Part shown: one piece after another, positions 32,931-40,434 of the stretch
How positions within the stretch are numbered: the first letter of the stretch is position 1
Layout: every line of letters begins with the position of its first letter
Origin: Clostridia bacterium
GTDB lineage: Bacteria; Bacillota; Clostridia; Christensenellales; Borkfalkiaceae
Length of the DNA: 40,434 nucleotides
Assembly: GCA_029066845.1 (NCBI GenBank)
Contig: JAIEFR010000008.1
Location: 1-40,434 of the forward strand
Direction: 5' to 3'
Notes under the pieces: model-generated
Databases searched by the model: none
Told to the model about the DNA's origin: nothing
The model's input: the letters and a program-made list of their open reading frames with translations, nothing else
Made by a program: the position numbers and the translations under genes

Positions 32931-33702
32931 AGTCCACCGCCTTCGTCCGCTTATAAAGACAGCGCGACAACGCGCGGAACGCAAATTCTATTACAATACC
33001 GAAAAGCACGGTTACAAGCGTAAGCGCAGCAATGCGCGGAAGATTTATATACGCCTGCGCCTCCGCCATCATACCGCCTATCGCCGTGTAGGTTGAAGCC
33101 ATAACCTCAGCCGAAACAATCAGCTTTAGTCCGAAAGATAAGTTTGTTCCCGTCTGTCCCAGCGCGGCGGGCGCAACGTGCGGCAGGTAGATACAGGCAA
33201 GCTTTTGCTTTGCCGAAAAGCCGTACACTTTTGCCATTTGCAAAAGCTCGCTATCCACCGTAGATATACTGTCGGTAAGCTGCGAATAAATCATCGGGAA
33301 CAGCACCAGAAACGCCACCGCAACGGGCGCCGTTCTGGGCGTGAGCCAAACTAAAATCAAAAGCAGAACTGCCATCGTTGGCAGAGTGCGCAAAAGCGCG
33401 GCGACGGGGCGCATAAACGCCGCAAATTGTTTGAACGCCACCGCAAGGCACGCACAGCCGAGGGCAAGCGCGAATGAAATCAAAAACGCAATCAGCGTGC
33501 GCAATAGGCTTGCAAGCAGGGCGCGCCAAAAGAATGCCTTTGCAAACAGTGTAAAAAATTCCTTTGCAGACTGTGCGAAGGGCGCAACGAGAAATTCATT
33601 TTTGACCGCCGCCCCCACAATCAGCCACACCGCCCACATAAGAACGAGAGCCGCAAGCGAATAGAAAATATTAAATTTTTTACCGCTTAAAAAGTTTTTC
33701 AT
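32923..33702 (-). CDS. ABC importer permease (SsuC/ThiX type)
   Basis: 259 residues, about six membrane helices, with the EAA-type loop around MAKVYGFSAKQKLACIYLPH. Belongs to the nitrate/sulfonate/taurine-like binding-protein-dependent permeases. The frame is open 36 codons further upstream within the binding-protein gene, but ATG 33702 follows the stop of that gene in TGAAATG and begins MKNFLSGKK, so it is the start. Confidence 0.9.
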   Translation of the reverse strand: MKNFLSGKKFNIFYSLAALVLMWAVWLIVGAAVKNEFLVAPFAQSAKEFFTLFAKAFFWRALLASLLRTLIAFLISFALALGCACLAVAFKQFAAFMRPVAALLRTLPTMAVLLLILVWLTPRTAPVAVAFLVLFPMIYSQLTDSISTVDSELLQMAKVYGFSAKQKLACIYLPHVAPAALGQTGTNLSFGLKLIVSAEVMASTYTAIGGMMAEAQAYINLPRIAALTLVTVLFGIVIEFAFRALSRCLYKRTKAVDCD

Positions 33703-33703
33703 T

Positions 33704-34714
33704 TCAGTAGAAGAATTCGTCCGCAGGCGTGCCCCACGCGTTGTTGGAAACGGCGTTGAACTTTTCCATAAAGGCAAGCACCTCCGCCTTTCCGACGGCG
33801 TTGCTTTCAAAGCGTATTCCGCAGTTGGAGATGACCGCCTTGGTCAGATTGTCCGCGGTAAATGTGTGACTTAAATCGCCCTTTGTCATACCGTCAACGG
33901 CGTCAACTATTGACTGCGCTGTAGTATTTTCGTCCATAAGCCAAGTTTTGGTTGCCGCAAAGCTTTCTATAAATGCCGAGATTTCGGTTGAATATTTTTC
34001 TATTACGCTGACTTTTGCAACTGCTACCGCCTGGGGATAACCGTTTTCACCGCCGTACAAAGTCTGCAAATTACCCGCAACCGACAGTTTGCCCTGGGTT
34101 GCGTTGACCTTGGTGGTCGCCGCTGGTTCGGGCACTACGAAATACTGGCAGTCGGCGTTGGAAGGAGTTGCGGCTGTTGCCGCAACATCCTTCAAATTGA
34201 CTTTATCCGTCACTACGGCGGCGCCGTCTTTAAGCTCGTTGAATTCCACGCCGTTATCGCGCAAAATGGTTTTGAAAGTAAGTCCCGGCACGTTGGCAAG
34301 GTTGATAACCCCCACCGTTTTACCGACGAGCGACGAAAGCTCAGCGGGCGAAGCTATATCTGTTTCAGTCTGCTTTTTCAAAAGGAACAGATTGCCGTGC
34401 GTGACCGTGCCCAGCATACGGTAAGTTTGCCCGTCGCTTAAGAATTTAACCGCGGCGTTCACTGGCATAACGGCTACGTCCGCCTGCGGATTATCGCCCG
34501 TGACGTAGGAGTTGATAGTGTCCGCCTTGACTACGTTGACTTCGAAATGCTTGCCTGCATCCGTACGGTTTATACCAGCTACGGAAAGAGCTGGCGCGCC
34601 GTCGGGAACGTAGACGGATAGCTTTTCGCCGCTGCCCCTATTACAGCCCGCAACTCCCAGCGAAACGGCAATACACAATATCAAAACACAAATAAGCGAA
34701 AGAATTTTTTTCAT
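33704..34714 (-). CDS. ABC importer substrate-binding lipoprotein (NMT1/SsuA-like)
   Basis: 336 residues. A lipoprotein signal peptide (MKKILSLICVLILCIAVSLG) ends at the lipobox VAGC. The mature part is a type II periplasmic-binding fold with VYVPDGAPALSVAGI, ADVAVMPVNAAVKFL and SLVGKTVGVINLANVPGLT. Relatives deliver sulfonates, nitrate-like anions, thiamine precursors or other small ligands; the ligand here is unknown. AAGGAG precedes the ATG. It starts 18 bases after the TM1266-like gene. Confidence 0.9.
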   Translation of the reverse strand: MKKILSLICVLILCIAVSLGVAGCNRGSGEKLSVYVPDGAPALSVAGINRTDAGKHFEVNVVKADTINSYVTGDNPQADVAVMPVNAAVKFLSDGQTYRMLGTVTHGNLFLLKKQTETDIASPAELSSLVGKTVGVINLANVPGLTFKTILRDNGVEFNELKDGAAVVTDKVNLKDVAATAATPSNADCQYFVVPEPAATTKVNATQGKLSVAGNLQTLYGGENGYPQAVAVAKVSVIEKYSTEISAFIESFAATKTWLMDENTTAQSIVDAVDGMTKGDLSHTFTADNLTKAVISNCGIRFESNAVGKAEVLAFMEKFNAVSNNAWGTPADEFFY

Positions 34715-34732
34715 ATTTTTCTCCTTGACAGA

Positions 34733-34981
34733 TTACTTTTTACTCGTGACGGTCTTGGCGGAAACACCGTCAAGCATACCGATTTTACCCGTTATCTGGT
34801 TGATAATTTCAGTAGGCGCGTCAACCACGATACAGATGACCGAAACGCCCTTCTGTTTATACGGTATACCCATTCTGCCCACGATGTAGTCGCCGTGGAC
34901 TGATAATATGCTGTTGATTTGCGCGCTTGCTTCGCGCTTTTCGACTATTATGCTTATTATTGCAATACGGTTTTCGGACAT
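34733..34981 (-). CDS. TM1266-family putative [FeFe]-hydrogenase system regulator
   Basis: 82 residues of a small ACT/NikR-C-like ferredoxin fold: NRIAIISIIVEKREASAQIN, YIVGRMGIPYKQKGVSVICI, TGKIGMLDGVSAKTV. The family is named for clustering with hydrogenase maturation genes and is a suspected regulator, but no hydrogenase or Hyd maturation gene is in this window. The frame is open 20 codons further; ATG 34981 is preceded by GGGGAG. It is the first gene of the operon with the ABC importer, so its regulation may concern import of the importer's ligand. Confidence 0.85.
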   Translation of the reverse strand: MSENRIAIISIIVEKREASAQINSILSVHGDYIVGRMGIPYKQKGVSVICIVVDAPTEIINQITGKIGMLDGVSAKTVTSKK

Positions 34982-35010
34982 AAAAAAACTCCCCGCGCAC
35001 CGCAAGAGAG
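34982..35010 (-). promoter_or_regulatory. Hairpin plus seven-T run at the TM1266 start (attenuator or ribosome-site sequestering)
   Basis: On the minus strand CTCTC pairs with GGGAG, with an inner GCG/CGC and GTG loop, followed by seven T and immediately by the ATG. The 3' arm contains the GGGGAG ribosome site. It looks like an intrinsic terminator or a translation-blocking stem. Upstream GAGAG and AAGAG (about 35040-35060) could pair with CTCTC or CTCTT as an alternative fold. Confidence 0.5.
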
Positions 35011-35091
35011 AACACAAAAAACGCACGCAAAAATTACGCACGGATATTCAGCTCTTTACTCTCAGGCGCACCTTTGAATTCAGATGACATT

Positions 35092-35120
35092 ATGATAGCA
35101 CGGGCGCATAATTTTTTCAA
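35092..35120 (-). promoter_or_regulatory. Promoter of the TM1266/ABC importer operon
   Basis: TTGAAA (35115-35120), 17-base spacer, TATCAT (35092-35097) on the minus strand, giving a 5' leader of about 105 bases. Confidence 0.65.
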
Positions 35121-35140
35121 GTGTTTTACATACTGTGAAT

Positions 35141-35473
35141 ATGAAAAAGATTAAATTAAGTATCATTTGCACCGCAGCTATTTTGCTTGCTCTGCCCTTT
35201 GCAGGCTGTATGCACGCCGACTCCGGCAACGCCGATATGCAAAGAGCGACCACTCTTACGCAGGAAGTTAAGGAAGAACAACCCGCAGAAAACGAATGTC
35301 CTGACGGCGATTGCGACGATAACGACGACAAGTGTCCCGACGGTAAATGTCCCGAAGACGACGGCGAGTGTCCCGACGGCAAGTGCCCGAGGAAAAAGCT
35401 TCCGCACCGCCGCAGAGGAAAGCACAGAAAAGCCGTGACATTACCTTGCCCTATTTGCGGTGACAACAACTAA
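35141..35473 (+). CDS. Small lipoprotein with CPDGxC repeats
   Basis: About 110 residues. A signal peptide ends at a lipobox-like FAGC. The mature part is acidic and contains three repeats, CPDGDC, CPDGKC and CPDGKC, then a basic patch (KKLPHRRRGKHRKAV) and a final CPICGDN. The paired Cys suggest metal or FeS binding, or a disulfide-rich surface protein; no family recognised. No Shine-Dalgarno sequence or clear promoter is visible. A GTG at 35135 is an alternative start. It is divergent from the TM1266 operon and ends at a terminator. Confidence 0.7.
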   Translation: MKKIKLSIICTAAILLALPFAGCMHADSGNADMQRATTLTQEVKEEQPAENECPDGDCDDNDDKCPDGKCPEDDGECPDGKCPRKKLPHRRRGKHRKAVTLPCPICGDNN

Positions 35474-35482
35474 AATAAAATG

Positions 35483-35514
35483 AAATCCGCGCGGCGTAAC
35501 TGCCGCGCGGATTT
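35483..35514. terminator. Bidirectional terminator
   Basis: A perfect 13-bp stem AAATCCGCGCGGC/GCCGCGCGGATTT with a 6-base loop, between the convergent lipoprotein and surface-protein genes; T runs follow on the plus side, A/T-rich sequence on the other. Confidence 0.88.
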
Positions 35515-35518
35515 TTGC

Positions 35519-38500
35519 TTATTCATTTTTGTCCGTTTCGTCACTCAAACCCAAATCGGTTATCGGGTCTGCGGGGGTGTAGAAGCCGCCCACATCGAAC
35601 ACTCTGCCGTCATCTACGGGCATAGGAGCCACGAAGTTGCGCACCACCGTTCTGCCTGCGGGAGCCGCGCGGTCAACAGGCTGCGCCTGCTTCTTTGTGG
35701 TGTCTATCTTTGTTGTAGTCACGGTAGTCATAACCGCGTCGGGAGGGCACACGGGTGTTGCCTCCTTTGCCTCTTCCTTTTTCTCCGCAACCGACTGTGA
35801 AGCAGGCTTTGAATCACCTGAAAGGGCGCTTTTGATTGCCGCCGTTATAATTTCGGTAAGCGATTCAACCGGAAGATTGACATTACCTACGCTTTCCGTT
35901 CCGCCGTCACGCTTAACGTATGTCACGTCGTTGCGCAGTGTAGCAATCTCCTTAGCGTTAAGCTCGTCTTTAAGAGCGGCAATCTCCTTTGCCGACTCCT
36001 GCGCGGCTTTAAGCGCGATAATTTCGGCTTTGAGTTCGGCGATTTCGTTAGACGAAGCACCGCCGCCCGCAGACATAGTCTGACCACTCATTTGAGGTAT
36101 TCCCTGAGGCATCATTTGCGGCATCATCATCTGAGGCATTGCCTGCTGCTGGCTGAGCCTTGCCATACGCTCCTCGCGATCCTCGCGCCTGCGCTGTTCT
36201 TCGCGCTCTTCCTTTTCAAGTCTGCGCTGTTCGGCAAGCTCCTCGCGTCTACGCTTTTTCTTCTTCGCGCTAACGATTATGCAAATAAGAATAATAAGGA
36301 ATATCAACGATACCGCTGCGATTATCAGCCACAACAAGTTTGCTTTTGCAAAGTTCAATGCACTGCCGAAGAATGCCGCCACAGCACTTTGAGGCACCGT
36401 GTAGTCCTTTCTCGCGGACACGCTCTTCGCTTCGTCCGTACCGTCCGCAAACTCGAAGTTGATTGCATCAGCACCTGTCAAATAAGCTTCGACAATGTAC
36501 TTTTCGCCGCCCTTCAATACAGGCTCTTCTAAAAGGTTGCCGTTAGTGTCGTAGTATCTGTAACCAATAGCTACGTCAAGTCCGTTTGCCGTTATCATAC
36601 TCTGATAATCGGCAAGCGCGTTAAGGCTTGCGCCTTCCTTGCTCTTCAAATTCCAGCCGTCGGTAGAAAGAACTATCTTGTTGATATTCCAATCCAAAGT
36701 TGCCGTAAGCGAGGGGTTGTCTATACTTATTTCGTTCGTAAACAATGCCTTTGCAAGCAACTTGTTCATAGGCTCCGCGCTCGTCGGTTCAACCCACATA
36801 TAGTTGCTACTCTTCAGCTTAAACGTAACGGTATATGCGCCTGCATTTTTGTTGGTGTAGCCGCTGAGCATACTCATAACGTTTGCGTTATAGTTGCTGT
36901 CAAGGTAATCAACAAGATTGATATAATCGCCCTTGTATACTATATCCTTAGTAACCTGCGGAACTATGATTTTTCTTATCAGAATTTCAAAGTCGAAAAC
37001 GCTTTCTGTGAGCACGTAAGAAGCTTCGTTACCCGATTTTAAACTTACGGTAATAGTATACTTACCAACGTCCAAACCGTTTACGAATGCAACCAGTTCG
37101 GGGGAATTGCCGTCAAAAGTTTTGTCCGCAACAGTGACTTGAACGCGTGCCCTTTCGTCCGAATTTCCTCTTGTAACGCTCAGCGCAAAATCAACCAAAC
37201 CGTACTCCGCTCCGCTGCCAGTAACCGCAACGGTTATAGCTGTCTTTGGAGCACCGGTAGAGAACAGATAACTCGTCTGCTTGATATTAACCTCGGTAAC
37301 ATCGTCCTTCATCTGTACGCGCACCGTACCGCTTACGGGTGTTTCTTCCGACCAGTTTGCCGCTATATACGCTTTAAGTTCGTCCAGCGTGTAATCGCTT
37401 CCATTGACGGTGTAAATATAGTCGTAATACTGCGCATAATCGTTACCGTCGTCAAACTTTACTGCGGGGAATTCGAATGCGTTATTACCCACTTCTACCG
37501 CCTGCGTGCCGCTCCAACTATAAGGCAATGCACGCGCAGTAATTTCCCAATTATAGGTTAACGTTACGTTGCCGACTTCATCCGCCGTTGTATAGTTAGG
37601 GTTGTTTACCGCGATATACACGTTCGTCGTGCAGTCGCCCTGCTGTGTGTAAGTGTCCGAATTATTATAATTGGTAGTGTAATCTCCTGCCGCAAGGTCA
37701 AGCCCCAAACTCTTCATATAGTCGGGCGAAACACGTACGGATATAGGGTCGCCTGTATACGAGGGCTTATTTGTTGCCGTAATCTTCGTCCAGGTAGCAC
37801 CATTGTCTGACGAATACTCCCATTCCGCTTTCGAGAAGTCAAGTTTCTTGGGTACGATTTTATATTTCAGAGTGAAAGTCTTGTCAAACGCAACTTCGTC
37901 ACCGTCCGCGACGATATGTACGGTAACTTCATAATCGCCCTTATCCGTTGCGGAAGTGTTGTTGCCGTACTCATCAACCTTAACCCCTGCAAGAACCAAC
38001 GACTTCCCGTCCACAGTAGGGGTCACACTATCCCCCGTGTACTCTATTTCAAGAACGCCGTTCTCGTTCAGGTTATCAACCGTATAATTCTTTCCGCCTA
38101 TTACCCAGACGATTTCGCTTTCTTCCAGCGCCGCGCCCGCCGCCGTTATGGTAAACGCGTGCGTAATTTCACTTGCCGCAACGTAGTTGGAAGAACTTTC
38201 CGCCACCTTTACGGTAAGCGTGTAACTGCCCCTTAACGTGTTTTCGGGAATAGTGACCGTGTGCGTACCGTCGCCGTTGTCGGTTACGGCTATATCGGTC
38301 GCCGCAAAACCCTCCTTTTGCGAGGTTGCCGCAAGCTGCAAGCTTTCGCCCGTAAGCGCATACGCGGTAAATATCAGGTTGACGGCTTCGCCCTTTTCCC
38401 ATTCCGTCTTGTTGTTGGAGTCGGGCAATATCGTTACCGACTTGGGCGTGATTTCCACCGAGGGCGCAGTGCCCGTAAACGTGTAAAGCGCATCGTTTTT

Positions 38501-40264
38501 AAGCGTAAACTCGGGCGCATACGTACCTGCGTTTGTCGCCTTTAAAGTGCTTCCGTCAAAGCTGTCCGCGCCCTTCGGCACCGCATACGTCATTAATTCG
38601 CTATCGTAACCCGTAAATGTAAACTCGTGCATACTGCCGTTATATCCCAGCGTTTTGTCGCTGTTCAGTACGGGATACGGAACCGCTATTTTGTTAAGTT
38701 CGAACTGACTGCCCGTGCTGTCAACCGAATAGTTGCAGCTTTCCGCGTTTTCCAGGAATGCGTGCGCATACCAGGTGTTCGGGCTATTCGGACTGGTAAA
38801 AGTCGCACTGCCAGCATTGTTGTTTTTGGAATACCTTGTTATAATTTTGGGGTATTTATCCCCGCTGTCACGGTTGTAAATTTCAGAAGTGTTTTTAAAC
38901 TTTGCAACCTTTACTCCGCCCTTATCTTCAAACTCTATTTCGAGTTGCTTTTTATCTACCTTAAATGTGAAAGTTCTCGTATCCGAAGTGTTGGTTACAT
39001 CATCCGACCAGGCGTAATTTTCCGACAGGAGTTTAACGGAAATTGTATGCTCCCCCGCTTCGGTGACTTTGTCGTCCATCTCGATTATGCTCGGGTCGGT
39101 GTACAGCGTGGAATTATACCATTTAGGTTGCTTATCCGTTACAAGGTCGTCCAGCGTCTGTTCCAAACCGTTGTACGCAGTTGTTACCGTTCCGCTCGGC
39201 GGAGTAAGTACTTTGGGGTTAATAGTAAAACTTACTGACTTCGTGTCTGGGTCGTTGGCAGTTGCGTTATTCCACACCGCACCGCAGTTTTCATTTATAG
39301 TGAAATACAACTTATAAGTGCCGGATTCCTTTGCCGTCATCACATCATTTGCATCAAGCGGGTTGGTACCCGTTGAAGTAACTTTGTCGTAAGTGGTAGT
39401 CGTAATACCTGCCAAATTAGTGTATTCCGCTTTCGTCACGCTTGCACATTGATTATTGTAAGTAAATGTAAAGTTTTGGTATTGTCCGTTATAAGTCGCA
39501 GTTTTAACATCCACCTTAGGTTCGCTTATCGGAGTAACCGTAATATCACCGCTGAAAGTTGCCGTCGTATCCAATCCGTTAGCCGACGTAGCTTTGTTTG
39601 CGTGGGTGGCGACACCGACAAAACCGAAATACGCCGTGAAGGACCTCTTTCCATTGGTATTGTTAGTGTACGTTATTGTCGGTATATTAACAGTTGTTGA
39701 TTGAGCCGCAGCACTTGTCGTTGCTAATAACGTACCGAGTGCGGTATAGCTGGCGCCAGTCGATGACGTTATACCAGCACTTGTAGGTTTGAATGATAAC
39801 GTAGCAGACGGGTCGGTTGCAGGAGGATCGTCGGCAGTATTTCCGAAATAAAACAAACAACTATATACAGTGGCTTTGGAGTCGCCTGTTATATATTTTA
39901 TTAAATAATTTTCAATCTTATAGTCCACCTTATATTCGGTCATTGCGGGTACTTCAATTTCCGATTTCACGGGAACATAGCCCATTACAAAATTCAAGCC
40001 GCCCGAAGGTCTGTTAACCGTAGCAACATTATCTGAGAAGGAAGCGCTTACGGTATCTACACTGCTAACAAATGAACTATACGGTACATTAGTCGAAGGA
40101 TCATATCTTGTCGTATATACCATTACTTCACTCGCCGTTTCGAACGTGACGGCAGGCGGAGCAACCGCCGCCTCTGCGCTTACCTTGTTATCGAATTTTA
40201 AAGACAAAAAAACTGCGCCGACACATAGTGCGACACAGAATATGGGCGTGAGTATATAAAGCAA
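35519..40264 (-). CDS. Giant repeat-rich surface protein with cytoplasmic coiled-coil tail (start out of frame in this assembly)
   Basis: The open body is 1581 codons from a TTG at 40264, which has no ribosome site. It begins inside a signal peptide (LYILTPIFCVALCVGAVFLS). About 1,270 extracellular residues follow, containing repeated beta-sandwich modules of the MBG/Ig-like kind: each has a YNG or YTG start (AYNGLEQTL, YNGSMHEFTF, YTGDSVTPTV, SYTGDPISV, VYKGDYINL) and a linker such as INPKVL, ITPKSV or VPKKLDF. One membrane helix (about 1311-1333) is followed by KKKKRRR, a charged coiled coil, a Met/Pro/Gln stretch, a second coiled coil and a Pro/Thr-rich tail. No LPxTG anchor. The real start is very probably the ATG at 40335-40337, one base out of frame through the G10 tract; with nine G the protein has 1605 residues. 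Function probably adhesion or cell-surface contact, by inference. Confidence 0.85.
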   Translation of the reverse strand: MLYILTPIFCVALCVGAVFLSLKFDNKVSAEAAVAPPAVTFETASEVMVYTTRYDPSTNVPYSSFVSSVDTVSASFSDNVATVNRPSGGLNFVMGYVPVKSEIEVPAMTEYKVDYKIENYLIKYITGDSKATVYSCLFYFGNTADDPPATDPSATLSFKPTSAGITSSTGASYTALGTLLATTSAAAQSTTVNIPTITYTNNTNGKRSFTAYFGFVGVATHANKATSANGLDTTATFSGDITVTPISEPKVDVKTATYNGQYQNFTFTYNNQCASVTKAEYTNLAGITTTTYDKVTSTGTNPLDANDVMTAKESGTYKLYFTINENCGAVWNNATANDPDTKSVSFTINPKVLTPPSGTVTTAYNGLEQTLDDLVTDKQPKWYNSTLYTDPSIIEMDDKVTEAGEHTISVKLLSENYAWSDDVTNTSDTRTFTFKVDKKQLEIEFEDKGGVKVAKFKNTSEIYNRDSGDKYPKIITRYSKNNNAGSATFTSPNSPNTWYAHAFLENAESCNYSVDSTGSQFELNKIAVPYPVLNSDKTLGYNGSMHEFTFTGYDSELMTYAVPKGADSFDGSTLKATNAGTYAPEFTLKNDALYTFTGTAPSVEITPKSVTILPDSNNKTEWEKGEAVNLIFTAYALTGESLQLAATSQKEGFAATDIAVTDNGDGTHTVTIPENTLRGSYTLTVKVAESSSNYVAASEITHAFTITAAGAALEESEIVWVIGGKNYTVDNLNENGVLEIEYTGDSVTPTVDGKSLVLAGVKVDEYGNNTSATDKGDYEVTVHIVADGDEVAFDKTFTLKYKIVPKKLDFSKAEWEYSSDNGATWTKITATNKPSYTGDPISVRVSPDYMKSLGLDLAAGDYTTNYNNSDTYTQQGDCTTNVYIAVNNPNYTTADEVGNVTLTYNWEITARALPYSWSGTQAVEVGNNAFEFPAVKFDDGNDYAQYYDYIYTVNGSDYTLDELKAYIAANWSEETPVSGTVRVQMKDDVTEVNIKQTSYLFSTGAPKTAITVAVTGSGAEYGLVDFALSVTRGNSDERARVQVTVADKTFDGNSPELVAFVNGLDVGKYTITVSLKSGNEASYVLTESVFDFEILIRKIIVPQVTKDIVYKGDYINLVDYLDSNYNANVMSMLSGYTNKNAGAYTVTFKLKSSNYMWVEPTSAEPMNKLLAKALFTNEISIDNPSLTATLDWNINKIVLSTDGWNLKSKEGASLNALADYQSMITANGLDVAIGYRYYDTNGNLLEEPVLKGGEKYIVEAYLTGADAINFEFADGTDEAKSVSARKDYTVPQSAVAAFFGSALNFAKANLLWLIIAAVSLIFLIILICIIVSAKKKKRRREELAEQRRLEKEEREEQRRREDREERMARLSQQQAMPQMMMPQMMPQGIPQMSGQTMSAGGGASSNEIAELKAEIIALKAAQESAKEIAALKDELNAKEIATLRNDVTYVKRDGGTESVGNVNLPVESLTEIITAAIKSALSGDSKPASQSVAEKKEEAKEATPVCPPDAVMTTVTTTKIDTTKKQAQPVDRAAPAGRTVVRNFVAPMPVDDGRVFDVGGFYTPADPITDLGLSDETDKNE

Positions 40265-40283
40265 AGCTTTCTTTAAGCCTTGC

Positions 40284-40337
40284 TTACTTCTTAAAAGTGC
40301 TTGCCCCCCCCCCAGTGGTATATTTTAACATCTTCAT
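40284..40337 (-). other. Out-of-frame start region: 17-codon reading frame across a G10 tract
   Basis: GGAGGAAA stands eight bases before ATG 40337. The frame reads MKMLKYTT, three Gly from the G tract, then ASTFKK and TAA (40284-40286). Removing one G (or adding two) joins it to the surface-protein frame with no intervening stop and supplies the basic n-region of the signal peptide. Adding one G also ends at a nearby TAA, so only tract lengths divisible by three are productive. Confidence 0.75.
40304..40313 (-). repeat. Homopolymer of ten G (C on the plus strand), candidate phase-variation tract
   Basis: A run of exactly ten C on the plus strand, the ninth codon onward after the ribosome-site-supported ATG of the surface protein. 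Such tracts change length by slipped-strand mispairing in many phase-variable surface genes; they are also common sites of assembly error. Confidence 0.8.
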
Positions 40338-40363
40338 ATAGATTTCCTCCATATAGTGTAGAG

Positions 40364-40392
40364 ATTATACCACAACTTTTATGACTTTACAA
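40364..40392 (-). promoter_or_regulatory. Promoter of the surface-protein gene
   Basis: TTGTAA (40387-40392), 17-base spacer and exact TATAAT (40364-40369) on the minus strand, followed by GGAGG and ATG. It points to the ATG at 40337 as the true start. Confidence 0.75.
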
Positions 40393-40434
40393 TACTTTTC
40401 GTCAAAATTTTTTAAAATAGTGCTAAATTTTACA

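Noticed and set aside
35045-35080. Guanidine-III-like string AGGTGCGCC in the same leader
   Set aside because: The rest of that riboswitch consensus (CCGGACGA, GGACAAGACGG) is missing.
35035-35085. TPP riboswitch-like CTGAGA in the TM1266 leader
   Set aside because: The second conserved half (GAACCUGAUCUGG...GCGUAGGGA) and the closing stem are absent, so only a generic structured leader is claimed.

Overview
The window looks like chromosome from an anaerobic, fermentative, spore-forming member of the Firmicutes (class Clostridia). It carries an uninterrupted sporulation sigma-K gene, a bifunctional AdhE, a rubredoxin-containing reverse rubrerythrin and a hydrogenase-associated TM1266-family gene. 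It also has a two-subunit (GlgC/GlgD) clostridial glycogen operon, heterodimeric ABC exporters, and canonical TTGACA/TATAAT promoters with strong GGAGG ribosome sites. An uncultured gut lineage such as Christensenellales is a guess; no rRNA is present to settle it.

Layout. 1-1.2 kb: the C-terminal part of a large serine recombinase, the edge of a mobile element whose rest lies to the left. 1.1-10.1 kb: a minus-strand PAP2 phosphatase and the operon glgB-glgC-glgD-glgA-glgP. 10.1-14.1 kb: an unknown small gene, an APH-like kinase and adhE. 14.3 kb: tRNA-Leu(CAG). 14.4-17.0 kb: yigZ, tyrS and sigK. 17.1-18.3 kb: an XRE regulator/DUF2975/small membrane protein cassette with a long palindrome at its promoter. 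18.4-22.9 kb: a heterodimeric ABC exporter plus a Bax-inhibitor-like protein. 23.1 kb: tRNA-Ser(CGA) with a partial duplicate of its 5' end. 23.5-26.0 kb, plus strand: ilvA-ridA and degV. 26.1-31.0 kb, minus strand: yihY, a cysteine-rich repeat protein, a phosphoribosyltransferase, reverse rubrerythrin, a Gph-like phosphatase and argS. 31.1 kb: ychF. 32.3-35.0 kb: a TM1266-like gene leading an SsuABC-type ABC importer operon behind a structured leader. 35.1 kb: a small Cys-repeat lipoprotein. 35.5-40.4 kb: a giant repeat-rich surface protein.

How the genes work together. The glg operon encodes ADP-glucose synthesis (GlgC/GlgD), chain elongation (GlgA), branching (GlgB) and phosphorolytic breakdown (GlgP). 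IlvA makes the reactive enamine that RidA removes. Reverse rubrerythrin handles peroxide in an anaerobe, and AdhE re-oxidises NADH.

The most striking observation is at the right end. The giant surface protein has a strong promoter, ribosome site and ATG, but a run of ten G (coding strand) just after the ATG puts that start one base out of frame with the 1.58-kilocodon body. Nine or twelve G would restore a complete signal peptide. This is either a phase-variation switch caught OFF or a homopolymer error in the assembly. Other items worth following are the CGC-repeat cysteine protein, near-perfect palindromes at the XRE/DUF2975 and rubrerythrin promoters, the leader upstream of the TM1266 operon, the tRNA-Ser fragment, a predicted leaderless PAP2 mRNA, and a Lys-to-Gln change in the KTGGL motif of GlgA.
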